Below, in pieces: positions 34,891 to 43,204 of a stretch of 64,000 nucleotides of DNA. Source of the DNA: Bacteroidales bacterium. GTDB taxonomy: Bacteria > Bacteroidota > Bacteroidia > Bacteroidales > 4484-276. The notes beneath the pieces were generated by a model, which worked only from the letters and a program-made list of their open reading frames with translations, was not told the DNA's origin and did no database searches. The position numbers and the translations under genes were made by a program. Location of the stretch: NCBI GenBank assembly GCA_014860585.1, contig JACZJL010000134.1:32272-96271 (forward strand), read 5' to 3'. Within the stretch, counting starts at the first letter, position 1. Each line of letters opens with the position of its first letter.

Positions 34891-35018
34891 AAATTCGGTT
34901 AAATTGTATGTTTGGTTGAGTCATTTCATGCTGCACCTTTGGCTGAAAAGGAAATCAGGGAATTCTCAAATAGTTTGAATTCTCCTTATTTAATTGACAA
35001 CCCTGTAAGCAAGTTAGG

Positions 35019-35870
35019 CTACCAACTTCCACCGGCGCCTCCTCCGCCAAAGCTGCCGCCACCAAATCCTCCAAATCCGCCTCCCCCTCCAAAACTTCCG
35101 CTTCCTCCACCAAATGATCCGCCGCCTGAGGTAAATGACCCCCATTTACCTTTCTGTTGCCCAAGTTGACTGGCAAGAAACAAGGCAGTCCAAAGAGGCA
35201 TATTCGAACTGCGGCCACCATAGTTGGTCATTTTATTTTTTCGGGAAAATAAAATTATCATTAAAACAAAAATTAAAAAAGGAAATAATGCACCAATTAA
35301 TACACCAACAGGTGGAGGTGTTTTTAGGTATTCTTCGGCTGAATATTCGCCTGCTGTGAGATTCATCAGAATGTCAGTGGCTCTGTCAAGGCCCTCAAAA
35401 TATCGGTTTTCACGAAAAGAAGGGAACATTTCCTCTTCTAAAATACGCTTGACCACAGCATCGGGAACTGCTCCATCTAATCCATAACCAGTAGCAATGA
35501 ATGCTTCACCGCTTGAAGTGCCTTGCTTCGGCTTGACTAAAACCACCAGACCATTGTTCTTCCCTTTACGTCCAATACCCCATTTCTCGCCTAGCAGATC
35601 TGCAAACTGTGCTTTATCATAATCCCCAAGGGAAGTTACCAGCACTACTGCAATTTGTGTAGAAGTAGAGTCATTAAATGCAACAAGTTTCTGCTCTAGT
35701 TTACTTATTTCAGTACTGCTCAGGGTCCCGGTAAAATCGTTGACAAGGCGCGGTGGATCGGGCTTTTCGGGAATTTCCACACTTTGGGCAAATGCCGATG
35801 CAACAAATAGGAAGTAAATGGTCAGCAAAGGCACGATTTTGCTCTGACAAGTTTTCATCATTCGTCTCAT
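35019..35870 (-). CDS. TPM domain protein (YgcG family) with glycine-rich C-terminus
   Basis: 283 residues from ATG at 35870. A signal peptide (cleavage near SAFAQ) leads to a TPM domain (about 38-160, with RLVNDFTGTLSSTEISKLEQ and STQIAVVLVTSLGDYD), one transmembrane helix (VLIGALFPFLIFVLMIILF) and a glycine/serine-rich tail made almost wholly of GGG, GSFGGG and GGFGG units. In several Bacteroidota the family is encoded next to LemA, as here, but the molecular role is not established. It lies 9 bases after the second TPM gene. Confidence 0.87.
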   Translation of the reverse strand: MRRMMKTCQSKIVPLLTIYFLFVASAFAQSVEIPEKPDPPRLVNDFTGTLSSTEISKLEQKLVAFNDSTSTQIAVVLVTSLGDYDKAQFADLLGEKWGIGRKGKNNGLVVLVKPKQGTSSGEAFIATGYGLDGAVPDAVVKRILEEEMFPSFRENRYFEGLDRATDILMNLTAGEYSAEEYLKTPPPVGVLIGALFPFLIFVLMIILFSRKNKMTNYGGRSSNMPLWTALFLASQLGQQKGKWGSFTSGGGSFGGGSGSFGGGGGFGGFGGGSFGGGGAGGSW

Positions 35871-35879
35871 TTTTTTCAA

Positions 35880-36335
35880 TTAACCGTATGAAATATCATC
35901 CGACAACTCATTCCTGTCACCTTTCTGGTAAGGGAAATATTTTTTCAGGTATTCACCGGTTCTTCCGATTCCATAAATCAATCCTTCGGCAAATTGATTC
36001 TCCCTAAAATAGCTGAGTATTTCCATATTCAACTCTTCCCAGAAAGATTCCGGTACATTCACATTTATTCCCACATCGCCAATTACTGCAAATTTCCTGT
36101 TTTTCACTGCCAGATAAAACAGCACTCCATTCCGCATTTCCGTGTTGTGCATGTTCAGTTTTTCAAATATAAAAGCAGCCCTGTCCAATACATCGCCCTG
36201 GCAGGTACTTTCGATGTGAACCCGAATTTCGCCGGAAGTATCCAGTTCGGCATTTAAAATGGCTTGTTTGACGTCAGCCTCGTCCTGAAATGAAAATAGC
36301 CTGGATGGAGATTTAATTAGATTACTTGTCATCAT
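35880..36335 (-). CDS. Second TPM domain protein
   Basis: 151 residues. The sequence LDTSGEIRVHIESTCQ, RAAFIFEKLNMHNTEMRNGV, VLFYLAVKNRKFAVIGDVGI and FREGLIYGIGR-like C-terminal motif match the TPM (DUF477) domain, without signal peptide, transmembrane helix or glycine-rich tail. It probably acts with the larger TPM protein and LemA. The gene order LemA, small TPM, large TPM on the minus strand is a recurrent Bacteroidota arrangement. Confidence 0.82.
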   Translation of the reverse strand: MMTSNLIKSPSRLFSFQDEADVKQAILNAELDTSGEIRVHIESTCQGDVLDRAAFIFEKLNMHNTEMRNGVLFYLAVKNRKFAVIGDVGINVNVPESFWEELNMEILSYFRENQFAEGLIYGIGRTGEYLKKYFPYQKGDRNELSDDISYG

Positions 36336-36361
36336 GTTGAGTTAAAAAATAAAAAGTCTGT

Positions 36362-36958
36362 TTAAAACTGTACCTCTGGGGCTTTTTCTGCGCCAACAGC
36401 GGCCTCAAAGTAAGGCTTCTTCTCAAATCCAAAGAAATTGGCATAAATATTTTTTGGAAATTGCCTGATGTAAGAATTGTAGGTTTGGGTTGACTCATTG
36501 AACTTCCGGCGGGCATTGGCAATCCGGTTTTCGGTTCCTTCGAGCTGCGCCTGTAGATCACGGAAATTTGTATTTGCTTTTAAATCAGGGTACCTTTCAA
36601 CAGTTACAAGCAATCTGCTTAATGCTGAACTTACTGCCTGTTGTGATTTTTCGATTTGCTGTAAAGCGTTTTCATCGAGGTTGTTCACATTGAGTTGAAC
36701 TTTTGTGGCACTTGCTCTTGCTTCGATTACACCAATCAGCGTTTCCTGCTCGAAATCTGCATAACCTTTGACTACATTAACCAGATTCGGTATCAGATCC
36801 ATCCGGCGCTGGTAATCGGTAACTACCTGCGACCAGGAAGCTGTTACCTGCTCATCGTAACGGATAATACTGTTATAAGTACCTTTAACACTGGCATAAA
36901 TTATAACGATCACCAAAAAAACGACACCCAGTGTCACGATCAGTTTTACATTTTTCAT
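36362..36958 (-). CDS. lemA: LemA family membrane protein
   Basis: 198 residues. One N-terminal transmembrane helix is followed by a helical domain with YNSIIRYDEQVTASWSQV, YQRRMDLIPNLVNVVKGYA, FEQETLIGVIEARASATK and RFNESTQTYNSYIRQFPKN, the LemA signature. The N-terminus should be in the cytosol or periplasm depending on orientation; the function of the family is unknown. It heads the LemA-TPM-TPM operon. Confidence 0.92.
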   Translation of the reverse strand: MKNVKLIVTLGVVFLVIVIIYASVKGTYNSIIRYDEQVTASWSQVVTDYQRRMDLIPNLVNVVKGYADFEQETLIGVIEARASATKVQLNVNNLDENALQQIEKSQQAVSSALSRLLVTVERYPDLKANTNFRDLQAQLEGTENRIANARRKFNESTQTYNSYIRQFPKNIYANFFGFEKKPYFEAAVGAEKAPEVQF

Positions 36959-37045
36959 ACGATTTTGATTTTTTAAATTTAGGTAGCGGTAACTGTGTAA
37001 ATATTCAACGCCACCAGGTTTGTTATTATTTGTTTGTTTGTTGGT

Positions 37046-38947
37046 TTATAATATTTCAACACTTCGCTTGATAAACTTCGTTAGTTCTTCACCTTTAAGC
37101 AGGTTTTGCGAAAGTAAGGCGAGATCAGTCAACTGTTTAGCCATTTTTTCACGATTCTCATCACTTTCGTCAATGGCCATTTTGTAAATGAGGTTGTGAT
37201 TACTATTAACGACAAGGTTAAACATTTCAGGCAATGAACCCATTCCCAATCCTCCACCAAGTGCCGACATATCCTTCATCCTGCGCATAAATTCAGGCTG
37301 TGTGATCATCACCGGGAGATCGTTTTCATCAAGTGTATCAAACACAACAGTGAATTTAGCCTTATCCACCGCTTTTTCAAATGCAGGCTTTATGGCATCT
37401 TGCTGTTTGTTATCGATTTTGGATAATGGGGTATCATCGCTTTTTCTGATGAGTTTATCGATGGTATCAGCATCAACCCTTACAAAGGAGCTGTTTTCAA
37501 ATTTATGTTCGATGTTATTAATGAAATGATTGTCAAGGACGCCATCCATAAGTAAAACATCGTAGCCGCGTGATTTGGCTGCATCAATGTAACTGTGCTG
37601 TTCATCCTTATTGGTAGTATAGAGATAAACCAACTTTTTGTCTTTGTCAGTCTGTTGTTCCTTAATATTTTCCTTGTAATCGTCAAAAGTGAAGTACATG
37701 CCATCCACATTTTTGAAAAGGCAAATTTTCTGGGCGCGTTCATAGAACTTTTCTTCCGTGATCATGCCATATTGGATGAATACCTTTATATCATCCCATT
37801 TTTTCTCATACTCAACACGCTGGTTTTTAAAAATATCGTCGAGTTTGTCTGATACTTTTTTCATAATGTGGTTTGAAATCTGTTTTACCCTTCGGTCGCT
37901 CTGCAGGTAGCTTCGCGATACATTGAGCGGTATATCCGGTGAATCAAGCACACCATGCAGCAGGGTTAGAAAGTCAGGAACGATGCCCTCTACCGACTCA
38001 GTCACAAACACCTGGTTAACGTAAAGCTGAATCTTGTCGCGCTGCACTTCAAAGTTTCGTTTGACTTTCGGGAAATACAGCACACCGGTAAGGTTGAATG
38101 GATAATCCACATTGAGGTGAATATGAAAGAGCGGTTCCTCAAAGTTTAATGGGTAAAGCTCTCTGTAAAATTGCTTGTAATCTTCATCTTTAAGATCGGT
38201 TGGCGTTTTCTTCCAAAGCGGATCTATGTTGTTGATAATGTTTGGCTTTTCAATATCCTGGTACTTGTCATTGCCGTCTTTGTCCTTTTCACCTTCAATT
38301 TTAGCACTTTCCTTTTTGGTTCCAAACTGAATGGGAACAGGTAAAAACCGACAATATTTATTCAACAACTCCCTGATTTTATATTCTTCGAGGAATTCCT
38401 TCTCATCCTTACTGATGAAGAGTGTAACTTCAGTACCCCTGTCGGTCTTCTCGGCTTCTTCAATGCTATAATCCGGGCTTCCATCACAGCTCCATTTTAC
38501 GGCTTTGGTAGGACCACCTTTTTTATAAGTTTTTGTAATCAGTTCTACTTTATCCGAAACCATAAAAGAAGAATAAAACCCCAGGCCAAAGTGTCCGATG
38601 ATGGCATTTTGTTCTGCCTCGGTTTTTGTTTTGAATTTCTTTACAAATTCCTCAGCGCTCGAAAAGGCAATTTGGTTAATGTATTTATCCACCTCTTCTG
38701 CTGTCATCCCGATACCACGGTCTTTAATCGTAAGGATCCCTTTGTTTTTATCCACCTCAACATGGATTGTAAGATCGCCTAACTCATCCTTGAAATGTCC
38801 TGTGCTGGCCAAAGTTTTGAGTTTTTGCGTGGCATCTACTGCGTTGGAAATCAGCTCACGAAGAAAAATTTCATGATCTGAATAGAGAAATTTTTTGATG
38901 ATGGGAAAGATGTTTTCAGTCTGAACATTTATTTTTCCTGTTTGCAT
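37046..38947 (-). CDS. htpG: Molecular chaperone HtpG (Hsp90)
   Basis: 633 residues from ATG at 38947; the open frame upstream to 39034 lacks a sensible start. The N-terminal ATPase domain shows LRELISNAVDATQK, IKDRGIGMTAEEV and GHFGLGFYSSFMVSD; the middle domain shows FPKVKRNFEVQRDKIQLYVN and SRSYLQSDRRVKQISNH. The length is that of bacterial HtpG without the organelle extension. It assists folding and maturation of client proteins in the cytosol. No CIRCE-like or sigma-32-like site was seen upstream. Confidence 0.95.
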   Translation of the reverse strand: MQTGKINVQTENIFPIIKKFLYSDHEIFLRELISNAVDATQKLKTLASTGHFKDELGDLTIHVEVDKNKGILTIKDRGIGMTAEEVDKYINQIAFSSAEEFVKKFKTKTEAEQNAIIGHFGLGFYSSFMVSDKVELITKTYKKGGPTKAVKWSCDGSPDYSIEEAEKTDRGTEVTLFISKDEKEFLEEYKIRELLNKYCRFLPVPIQFGTKKESAKIEGEKDKDGNDKYQDIEKPNIINNIDPLWKKTPTDLKDEDYKQFYRELYPLNFEEPLFHIHLNVDYPFNLTGVLYFPKVKRNFEVQRDKIQLYVNQVFVTESVEGIVPDFLTLLHGVLDSPDIPLNVSRSYLQSDRRVKQISNHIMKKVSDKLDDIFKNQRVEYEKKWDDIKVFIQYGMITEEKFYERAQKICLFKNVDGMYFTFDDYKENIKEQQTDKDKKLVYLYTTNKDEQHSYIDAAKSRGYDVLLMDGVLDNHFINNIEHKFENSSFVRVDADTIDKLIRKSDDTPLSKIDNKQQDAIKPAFEKAVDKAKFTVVFDTLDENDLPVMITQPEFMRRMKDMSALGGGLGMGSLPEMFNLVVNSNHNLIYKMAIDESDENREKMAKQLTDLALLSQNLLKGEELTKFIKRSVEIL

Positions 38948-39119
38948 ACCGATTGAATTTTTGAAAGTTTCCGCCCGAAAATCAAAGCATGTGCCATGTC
39001 CTGGTAGGCTGACAATATGACAAGGAAATGGCATTCAAACAATAGAAATACTGTTGGTCAGGTAAGCATGTTGGTAATTTGAAACGCGGATGAAAGAAAA
39101 GGGGCAGAACTGATTTTTA

Positions 39120-39788
39120 TTAAAAGTAAACCTCTGAATGTAGCTGATTGGTCTTCACCCCTTTCTGTGCAAGGATATCAAACGCTTCATGAATCATTTT
39201 GACATTGCCACATAGGTAGTATTCAGCTTTGGGATCAACTGTTGAATGCAGCAGGTAATCAGTAACACGGCCGTGAAAATCACCATTTTTGTCGCCTGTA
39301 GTGCAAAGGATAAATTTTGAAGGATTATACTCCTCCTGTTCATAGGCCTCATGGGCATATCTGACACCGTGTATGAGGGTGTAGTTCAGTTGTGGGTAGG
39401 ATCGCACAAAACTGCGGAATGGAGCAATCCCGGTTCCCGTTGCAATAAGAATGAATTTGGAGTTTTTAATTTTTTCAGGATTCAACGTAAAAAAACCAAG
39501 TGGCCCGTCCATCTGCAATTGCGCCCCAGGGCTGAGTTTTTTCAACTTTTTTGACACATCACCTTCGAGCACTTCCTTAATAAGTACTTCGAAATAATTG
39601 TCCTGCTCTGCACTATAAACTGAATATTCACGGGCATTGTTCTGATCTTTTATCCCAAGTATCACATGCTGACCGGCAGTAAAATCAATCCCGTTCCTGT
39701 CAAAACGAAGCACATAGGCTGATTGGGTCAATTGCCTGATGCGTTGAACTTTGATGGACCTATCTATTGTTGTTTGGTGCTTTTCCAT
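39120..39788 (-). CDS. Ferredoxin-NADP reductase-like flavoprotein
   Basis: 222 residues. The FAD-binding motif AREYSVYSA (RxYS) and the NAD(P)H-binding GTGIAPFRSFV are intact; the C-terminal YYLCGNVKMIHEAFDIL closes the nucleotide-binding domain. There is no iron-sulfur domain, so it fits the short ferredoxin/flavodoxin-NADP reductase group. It could move electrons between NADPH and ferredoxin or act as a flavin reductase. It is 85 bases downstream of... the htpG gene start on the same strand order (39120-39788 precedes 38947 in transcription), with no clear functional link. Confidence 0.87.
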   Translation of the reverse strand: MEKHQTTIDRSIKVQRIRQLTQSAYVLRFDRNGIDFTAGQHVILGIKDQNNAREYSVYSAEQDNYFEVLIKEVLEGDVSKKLKKLSPGAQLQMDGPLGFFTLNPEKIKNSKFILIATGTGIAPFRSFVRSYPQLNYTLIHGVRYAHEAYEQEEYNPSKFILCTTGDKNGDFHGRVTDYLLHSTVDPKAEYYLCGNVKMIHEAFDILAQKGVKTNQLHSEVYF

Positions 39789-39889
39789 TCATTATGATAA
39801 AATAATTAGCCCAACTAACGTTGAATTGCTTTGCTTGTTCAAAAGAATGAAATGCACATAAAATAAGGTCATCAAATCGTACACATCTT

Positions 39890-41056
39890 TTATACCGTCT
39901 TGCTACCTTCATCCGGGCCCATTATTCTCAATATCGGCTTAAATTGTGAACGGATCAGCGGCCATTTTTCTGGATAAAGTTTAAACAAATGCTTGAAAGC
40001 TTTCATATTATGATTCACCATCCAACTTACAGCTGGAGGTTTCACGGGTCTTTCCAATGCATTCACTACGTTATGAGCGGTCATAGGTTGCCTGGCAGAA
40101 TTTACTTTTTCAGCAGCTTCTTCCAACAGTGTCAGGTAGTTGAATGGTTTTTCATAAATGGTATCAGTCATGCTTCTCTCAGAGCTGTCAACCTTTGCTG
40201 CATTGAAATTTAGAAAGTCTTCAGTAATTTCAATCAAGTCAGTCCTATCTCCAATATCAAAATTTTTTGCCAATTCTACAGCCAGTTTTATGGCATTTTC
40301 TATTCTATGGTAATCAACTGAGGAAGATTTGATCAACTTTAAGGCGCCTTCCGAAAACAGGTACTTACGCCCTTCCTTCTCTGATATATTTGACAAAAAA
40401 TAGTTACATGAATCCACCAGTCTTTCTTCATAGCGTTGCATCAATTCTTCCATTTTTCGTGTATTTTGTTCCATTTTGTGCCGGTTTTCCATAATCATTT
40501 CGCGAACATTCTGCCACACTATCCGGTCATCATTGGCCATTTTTAGTTTAGCCCTGATACTGTTTTGAATCATCTGACCGATCATCTCTTTATACTCCGG
40601 TTTCAATTCCTTATTCGACATACTGATGCCAAAATTTGTCATGTTTTCGGTAAAGTAAATAAACAGGAGGTCACTTCTGTTATCCGCTTCATTTGGAATA
40701 CGTATCACAAGGACTACTTTTTGCAACTCGCTGAAAACATCCGGAATTCTGCGGGGTTGATTAATTTGGTTAAAAGGAAGTTCCTCTTCCGAGAACCAAC
40801 TGAAAGGTGATTTAACTTTTCTCAGTTTTTCAACATCATTTGCACTGCCTTCGATTGCCATTTCAATCACCAGGGGTTGGTCGTCCTGAGGATTGGTGGT
40901 TAATGCTTTCAATGTTTTTGCACTTTGATCATAATACACGGCATCTATTCGGCGAATGCCCGGAAAAAGATGGTGGGCATAGCGAAGAATCATTGTGAGA
41001 TCATTAACCAGAAATGAAAATTCACCGGGCATCTGATATTTTATTTTATGCTTCAT
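39890..41056 (-). CDS. Uncharacterised protein, possible GAF-like N-terminus
   Basis: 388 residues, no family recognised. The N-terminal 170 residues (LILRYAHHLFPGIRRIDAVY ... LLFIYFTENMTNF) have the alternation of a GAF/PAS-like sensory fold, but no ligand motif is clear. A charged helical segment follows (about 170-220, with repeats of KMEQNTRKMEELMQRYEE type), then an all-helical C-terminus rich in basic and aromatic residues. No signal peptide or membrane helix, so cytosolic. It diverges from another unrecognised gene across an AT-rich region with a TTAAGT array, and may be a regulator of that region; this is speculative. Confidence 0.7.
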   Translation of the reverse strand: MKHKIKYQMPGEFSFLVNDLTMILRYAHHLFPGIRRIDAVYYDQSAKTLKALTTNPQDDQPLVIEMAIEGSANDVEKLRKVKSPFSWFSEEELPFNQINQPRRIPDVFSELQKVVLVIRIPNEADNRSDLLFIYFTENMTNFGISMSNKELKPEYKEMIGQMIQNSIRAKLKMANDDRIVWQNVREMIMENRHKMEQNTRKMEELMQRYEERLVDSCNYFLSNISEKEGRKYLFSEGALKLIKSSSVDYHRIENAIKLAVELAKNFDIGDRTDLIEITEDFLNFNAAKVDSSERSMTDTIYEKPFNYLTLLEEAAEKVNSARQPMTAHNVVNALERPVKPPAVSWMVNHNMKAFKHLFKLYPEKWPLIRSQFKPILRIMGPDEGSKTV

Positions 41057-41154
41057 GCAGATGGAAGCAGTTATGAACTACAAACAAATCGACAGCAAAT
41101 CCACCCCTAAATCTCATCATTTTTAAGCTGGTAAAGATACAATTAATTAAAAGC

Positions 41155-41236
41155 TTAAGTATTAACTTAAGTATATAATTTAAGTTTATTTAAGTTTTTA
41201 AGTAATTAACTTGATTGATTTAAGTAAGTCACTTAA
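41155..41236. repeat. TTAAGT/ACTTAA repeat array between divergent genes
   Basis: TTAAGT occurs at 41155-41160, 41167-41172 (inside the palindrome ACTTAAGT, 41165-41172), 41180-41185, 41190-41195, 41198-41203 and 41220-41225, and ACTTAA again at 41231-41236. Start-to-start spacings are 12, 13, 10, 8, 22 and 11 bases, close to one helical turn in several cases. It lies upstream of both divergent promoters and could be a cooperative protein-binding site. Confidence 0.6.
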
Positions 41237-41293
41237 ACAAAAATTTAAAGTAAAAATATGTATAAACTATTGATATCAGGTACTTTATAATAC

Positions 41294-41301
41294 TATTTTT
41301 G
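41294..41301 (+). promoter_or_regulatory. -7 element of the unknown gene at 41369
   Basis: TATTTTTG, an exact TAnnTTTG match, 68 bases before the ATG at 41369 (113 before the alternative at 41414). Confidence 0.5.
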
Positions 41302-41368
41302 TCGAAGTTAATTTTAATTATTGAAGTTAATTAAGCAAATTTACCATTTAATATTTGAGAAACTTAAA

Positions 41369-42292
41369 ATGGCTTTAACGGCAATATCGATAATTATTAA
41401 AACACCAATAAATATGAATCCTCTTCAAAGAACAATCTTAGCAAACACCATGAAATCCAATTCGGGGAACGATGGTTTAAAGCCCTTTACCAGGAAAATG
41501 GCGATCTTGGAAAACCCACCTTGCTTTGTCAAATCATTTAAATGGCCGCCACTAATAAAGTCTGGATGCAAATTGATCGGTAGTGTGCTTGTAGAATACT
41601 ATTCACATCTAAAATCAATGGTTATGCCTCTTTGGCAGTCAGCAAAACGCCGTTTTCTTTCTTTTGCCATACCTTACTTTATAAAGGCTGAAGGCAAATT
41701 TCAACAGTGGGCTAATTTATTTTACAACGAAATGGATGAAATCACACTGACAGACGATGGGTTAATTGATAGTAAACCAATTTCTGAGCAACACTTATCC
41801 AATGCTGTTGGAGGTGAGAATTTTGAACAGGCATATTACTGTGCCAAATCCACATTTGTCACACAACTTTTGGAAATAAAAAAATTTATTTTAAGGAGTT
41901 ATGAGAAGATATCCATCTTGGTTGAATCCTTTTCAGGAAGAGTACAAAACCTTGTTTATAATCAGGTGATGTTTGAAGTTGTCAACGCTGATCAGCAATT
42001 TTCTGTTCGGATAAGTAATAAGTCAAGAACTTTTACAAAATTGATTTTTGTTGAAGAAAACCCTTTCATCAGTCATTTTAAAATACTTGGGTTAAACTCT
42101 GAAATAAAGAATGATTTGCGACATTTTACAAAGAGGTTCAACAGAAGATTTCTACATTATAAAGATGTGGCCATCGCATTGATTTACAAATTTTTAGAAA
42201 ATTGCTTAAACCTTCAGACAGAAAACATGTATTTGCCTCCAATACCCACATCTGGTTTTAGCTTTACGGCTAATGACCCTGGCTACCCCTAA
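41369..42292 (+). CDS. Uncharacterised protein
   Basis: 307 residues from the ATG at 41369; an ATG at 41414 (MNPLQRTILANTMKS) is equally possible and would remove a short hydrophobic stretch. No family is recognised. The protein is rich in lysine, phenylalanine and isoleucine and mostly helical by eye, with no signal peptide, enzyme motif or metal site. Its codon use is AT-rich compared with neighbours such as valS, which could mean recent acquisition. It shares a divergent promoter region with the unknown gene at 39890-41056. It is preceded by promoter and repeat elements that make a real gene likely. Confidence 0.6.
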   Translation: MALTAISIIIKTPINMNPLQRTILANTMKSNSGNDGLKPFTRKMAILENPPCFVKSFKWPPLIKSGCKLIGSVLVEYYSHLKSMVMPLWQSAKRRFLSFAIPYFIKAEGKFQQWANLFYNEMDEITLTDDGLIDSKPISEQHLSNAVGGENFEQAYYCAKSTFVTQLLEIKKFILRSYEKISILVESFSGRVQNLVYNQVMFEVVNADQQFSVRISNKSRTFTKLIFVEENPFISHFKILGLNSEIKNDLRHFTKRFNRRFLHYKDVAIALIYKFLENCLNLQTENMYLPPIPTSGFSFTANDPGYP

Positions 42293-42302
42293 ACAGCCAA
42301 TC

Positions 42303-42397
42303 TTGCTGCAAAAAGCACAACCGTTTTGTATTGGATATCTTGCGAATCCAGACAATCATCCAACATACAATCAGGCTGGTTGTGTTTTTTGCAGCAA
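42303..42397. repeat. 20-base inverted repeat, possible terminator or element end
   Basis: TTGCTGCAAAAAGCACAACC (42303-42322) and GGTTGTGTTTTTTGCAGCAA (42378-42397) are complementary at 19 of 20 positions, the exception being a G-U pair in RNA, with a 55-base spacer. It lies 11 bases after the stop of the unknown gene and just before the DUF4956 promoter. It may stop transcription or be an attenuator-like structure; no T-run follows the right arm. Confidence 0.55.
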
Positions 42398-42425
42398 TCA
42401 CTCAAATACACCATAAAAAACTATG

Positions 42426-42433
42426 TATCTTTG
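42426..42433 (+). promoter_or_regulatory. -7 element of the DUF4956 operon
   Basis: TATCTTTG, an exact TAnnTTTG match, 63 bases before the start codon at 42497. Confidence 0.55.
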
Positions 42434-42496
42434 CGGCTTAATGAACCGTTAACCTAATCAATTGATTTAAAATTCATTAAACCAAAAAGATAATTT

Positions 42497-43204
42497 ATGC
42501 TTCAACTATTAATTGGTTTTCAGTTATTTGGAGTTGAATTTTTCAAGCAGCAGGAGTTTCTTGTGATGTTTTTCAGGTCATCTCTAAACCTTTTTTTTAT
42601 CCTGATTCTTGTTCGTTATGTTTATTATGCCAACAGTCGGCGTAAAGATTACCTTTTCACCTATCTGTTGATCAGTATCACCGTATTTTTCGTTTCATAC
42701 CTTCTTCAAAATGTGAGTCTTCAATTGGGTTTTGCACTCGGTTTTTTTGCTTTGTTCGGTATAATTCGCTATCGCACCGACACCATCCCGATAAAAGAAA
42801 TGACCTATTTGTTCCTGGTCATTGGCATCTCCGTATTGAATGCCCTTTCCGACAAAGCCATCAGTTATGCTGAACTCCTGTTTGCAAATATCAGTATCAT
42901 TGTAATTACCGCTATTATTGAGTATTTCTGGAGTTTCAAACACGAATCGAGCAAAAACATCCTGTACGATAACGTTGAATTGATAAAGCCAAAGAATCAG
43001 GTTAAATTTATTGATGACCTGGAGACACGCACAGGTTTAAAAATCAATAGGGTAGAAATTGGAAAAATTAACTTTGACCGGGGTACTGCCGAAATCACGA
43101 TTTATTATTTGTGGGACAAATACTCTACGAATTTCTTCGAAAGTGTTACGTTCGATAATTTCACTATAAAAGAACAGGAAACTAATAAAAAATCCAGGAA
43201 ATGA
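42497..43204 (+). CDS. DUF4956 family membrane protein
   Basis: 235 residues. Four or five transmembrane helices lie in the first 150 residues; the conserved core FALFGIIRYRTDTIPIKEMT followed by YLFLVIG is the signature of DUF4956. The C-terminal 85 residues are cytosolic or periplasmic and soluble. Relatives are often encoded beside VTC-type polyphosphate polymerases and CotH kinases, but no VTC gene is seen here. The stop codon overlaps the next start codon (ATGA at 43201-43204), so it is translationally coupled to the CotH-like gene. Confidence 0.85.
   Translation: MLQLLIGFQLFGVEFFKQQEFLVMFFRSSLNLFFILILVRYVYYANSRRKDYLFTYLLISITVFFVSYLLQNVSLQLGFALGFFALFGIIRYRTDTIPIKEMTYLFLVIGISVLNALSDKAISYAELLFANISIIVITAIIEYFWSFKHESSKNILYDNVELIKPKNQVKFIDDLETRTGLKINRVEIGKINFDRGTAEITIYYLWDKYSTNFFESVTFDNFTIKEQETNKKSRK

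Larger units (their letters stand above)
41057..41368. other. AT-rich divergent intergenic region
   Basis: 312 bases without a gene. It contains a near-consensus -7 element on the minus strand (TATCTTTA, 41132-41139), the TTAAGT repeat array (41155-41236), a plus-strand -7 element TATTTTTG (41294-41301) and a direct repeat of GAAGTTAATT (41304-41313 and 41323-41332). Confidence 0.7.

Noticed and set aside
34960..34982. GAATTC-containing imperfect inverted repeat between M23 and TPM genes
   Set aside because: Short arms with a two-base bulge and no T-run; too weak to call a terminator.
34912..35169. Plus-strand ORF of 85 codons with proline-rich sequence
   Set aside because: It is the antisense shadow of the glycine-rich tail of the TPM protein (35019-35870); GGN codons read as CCN on the other strand.
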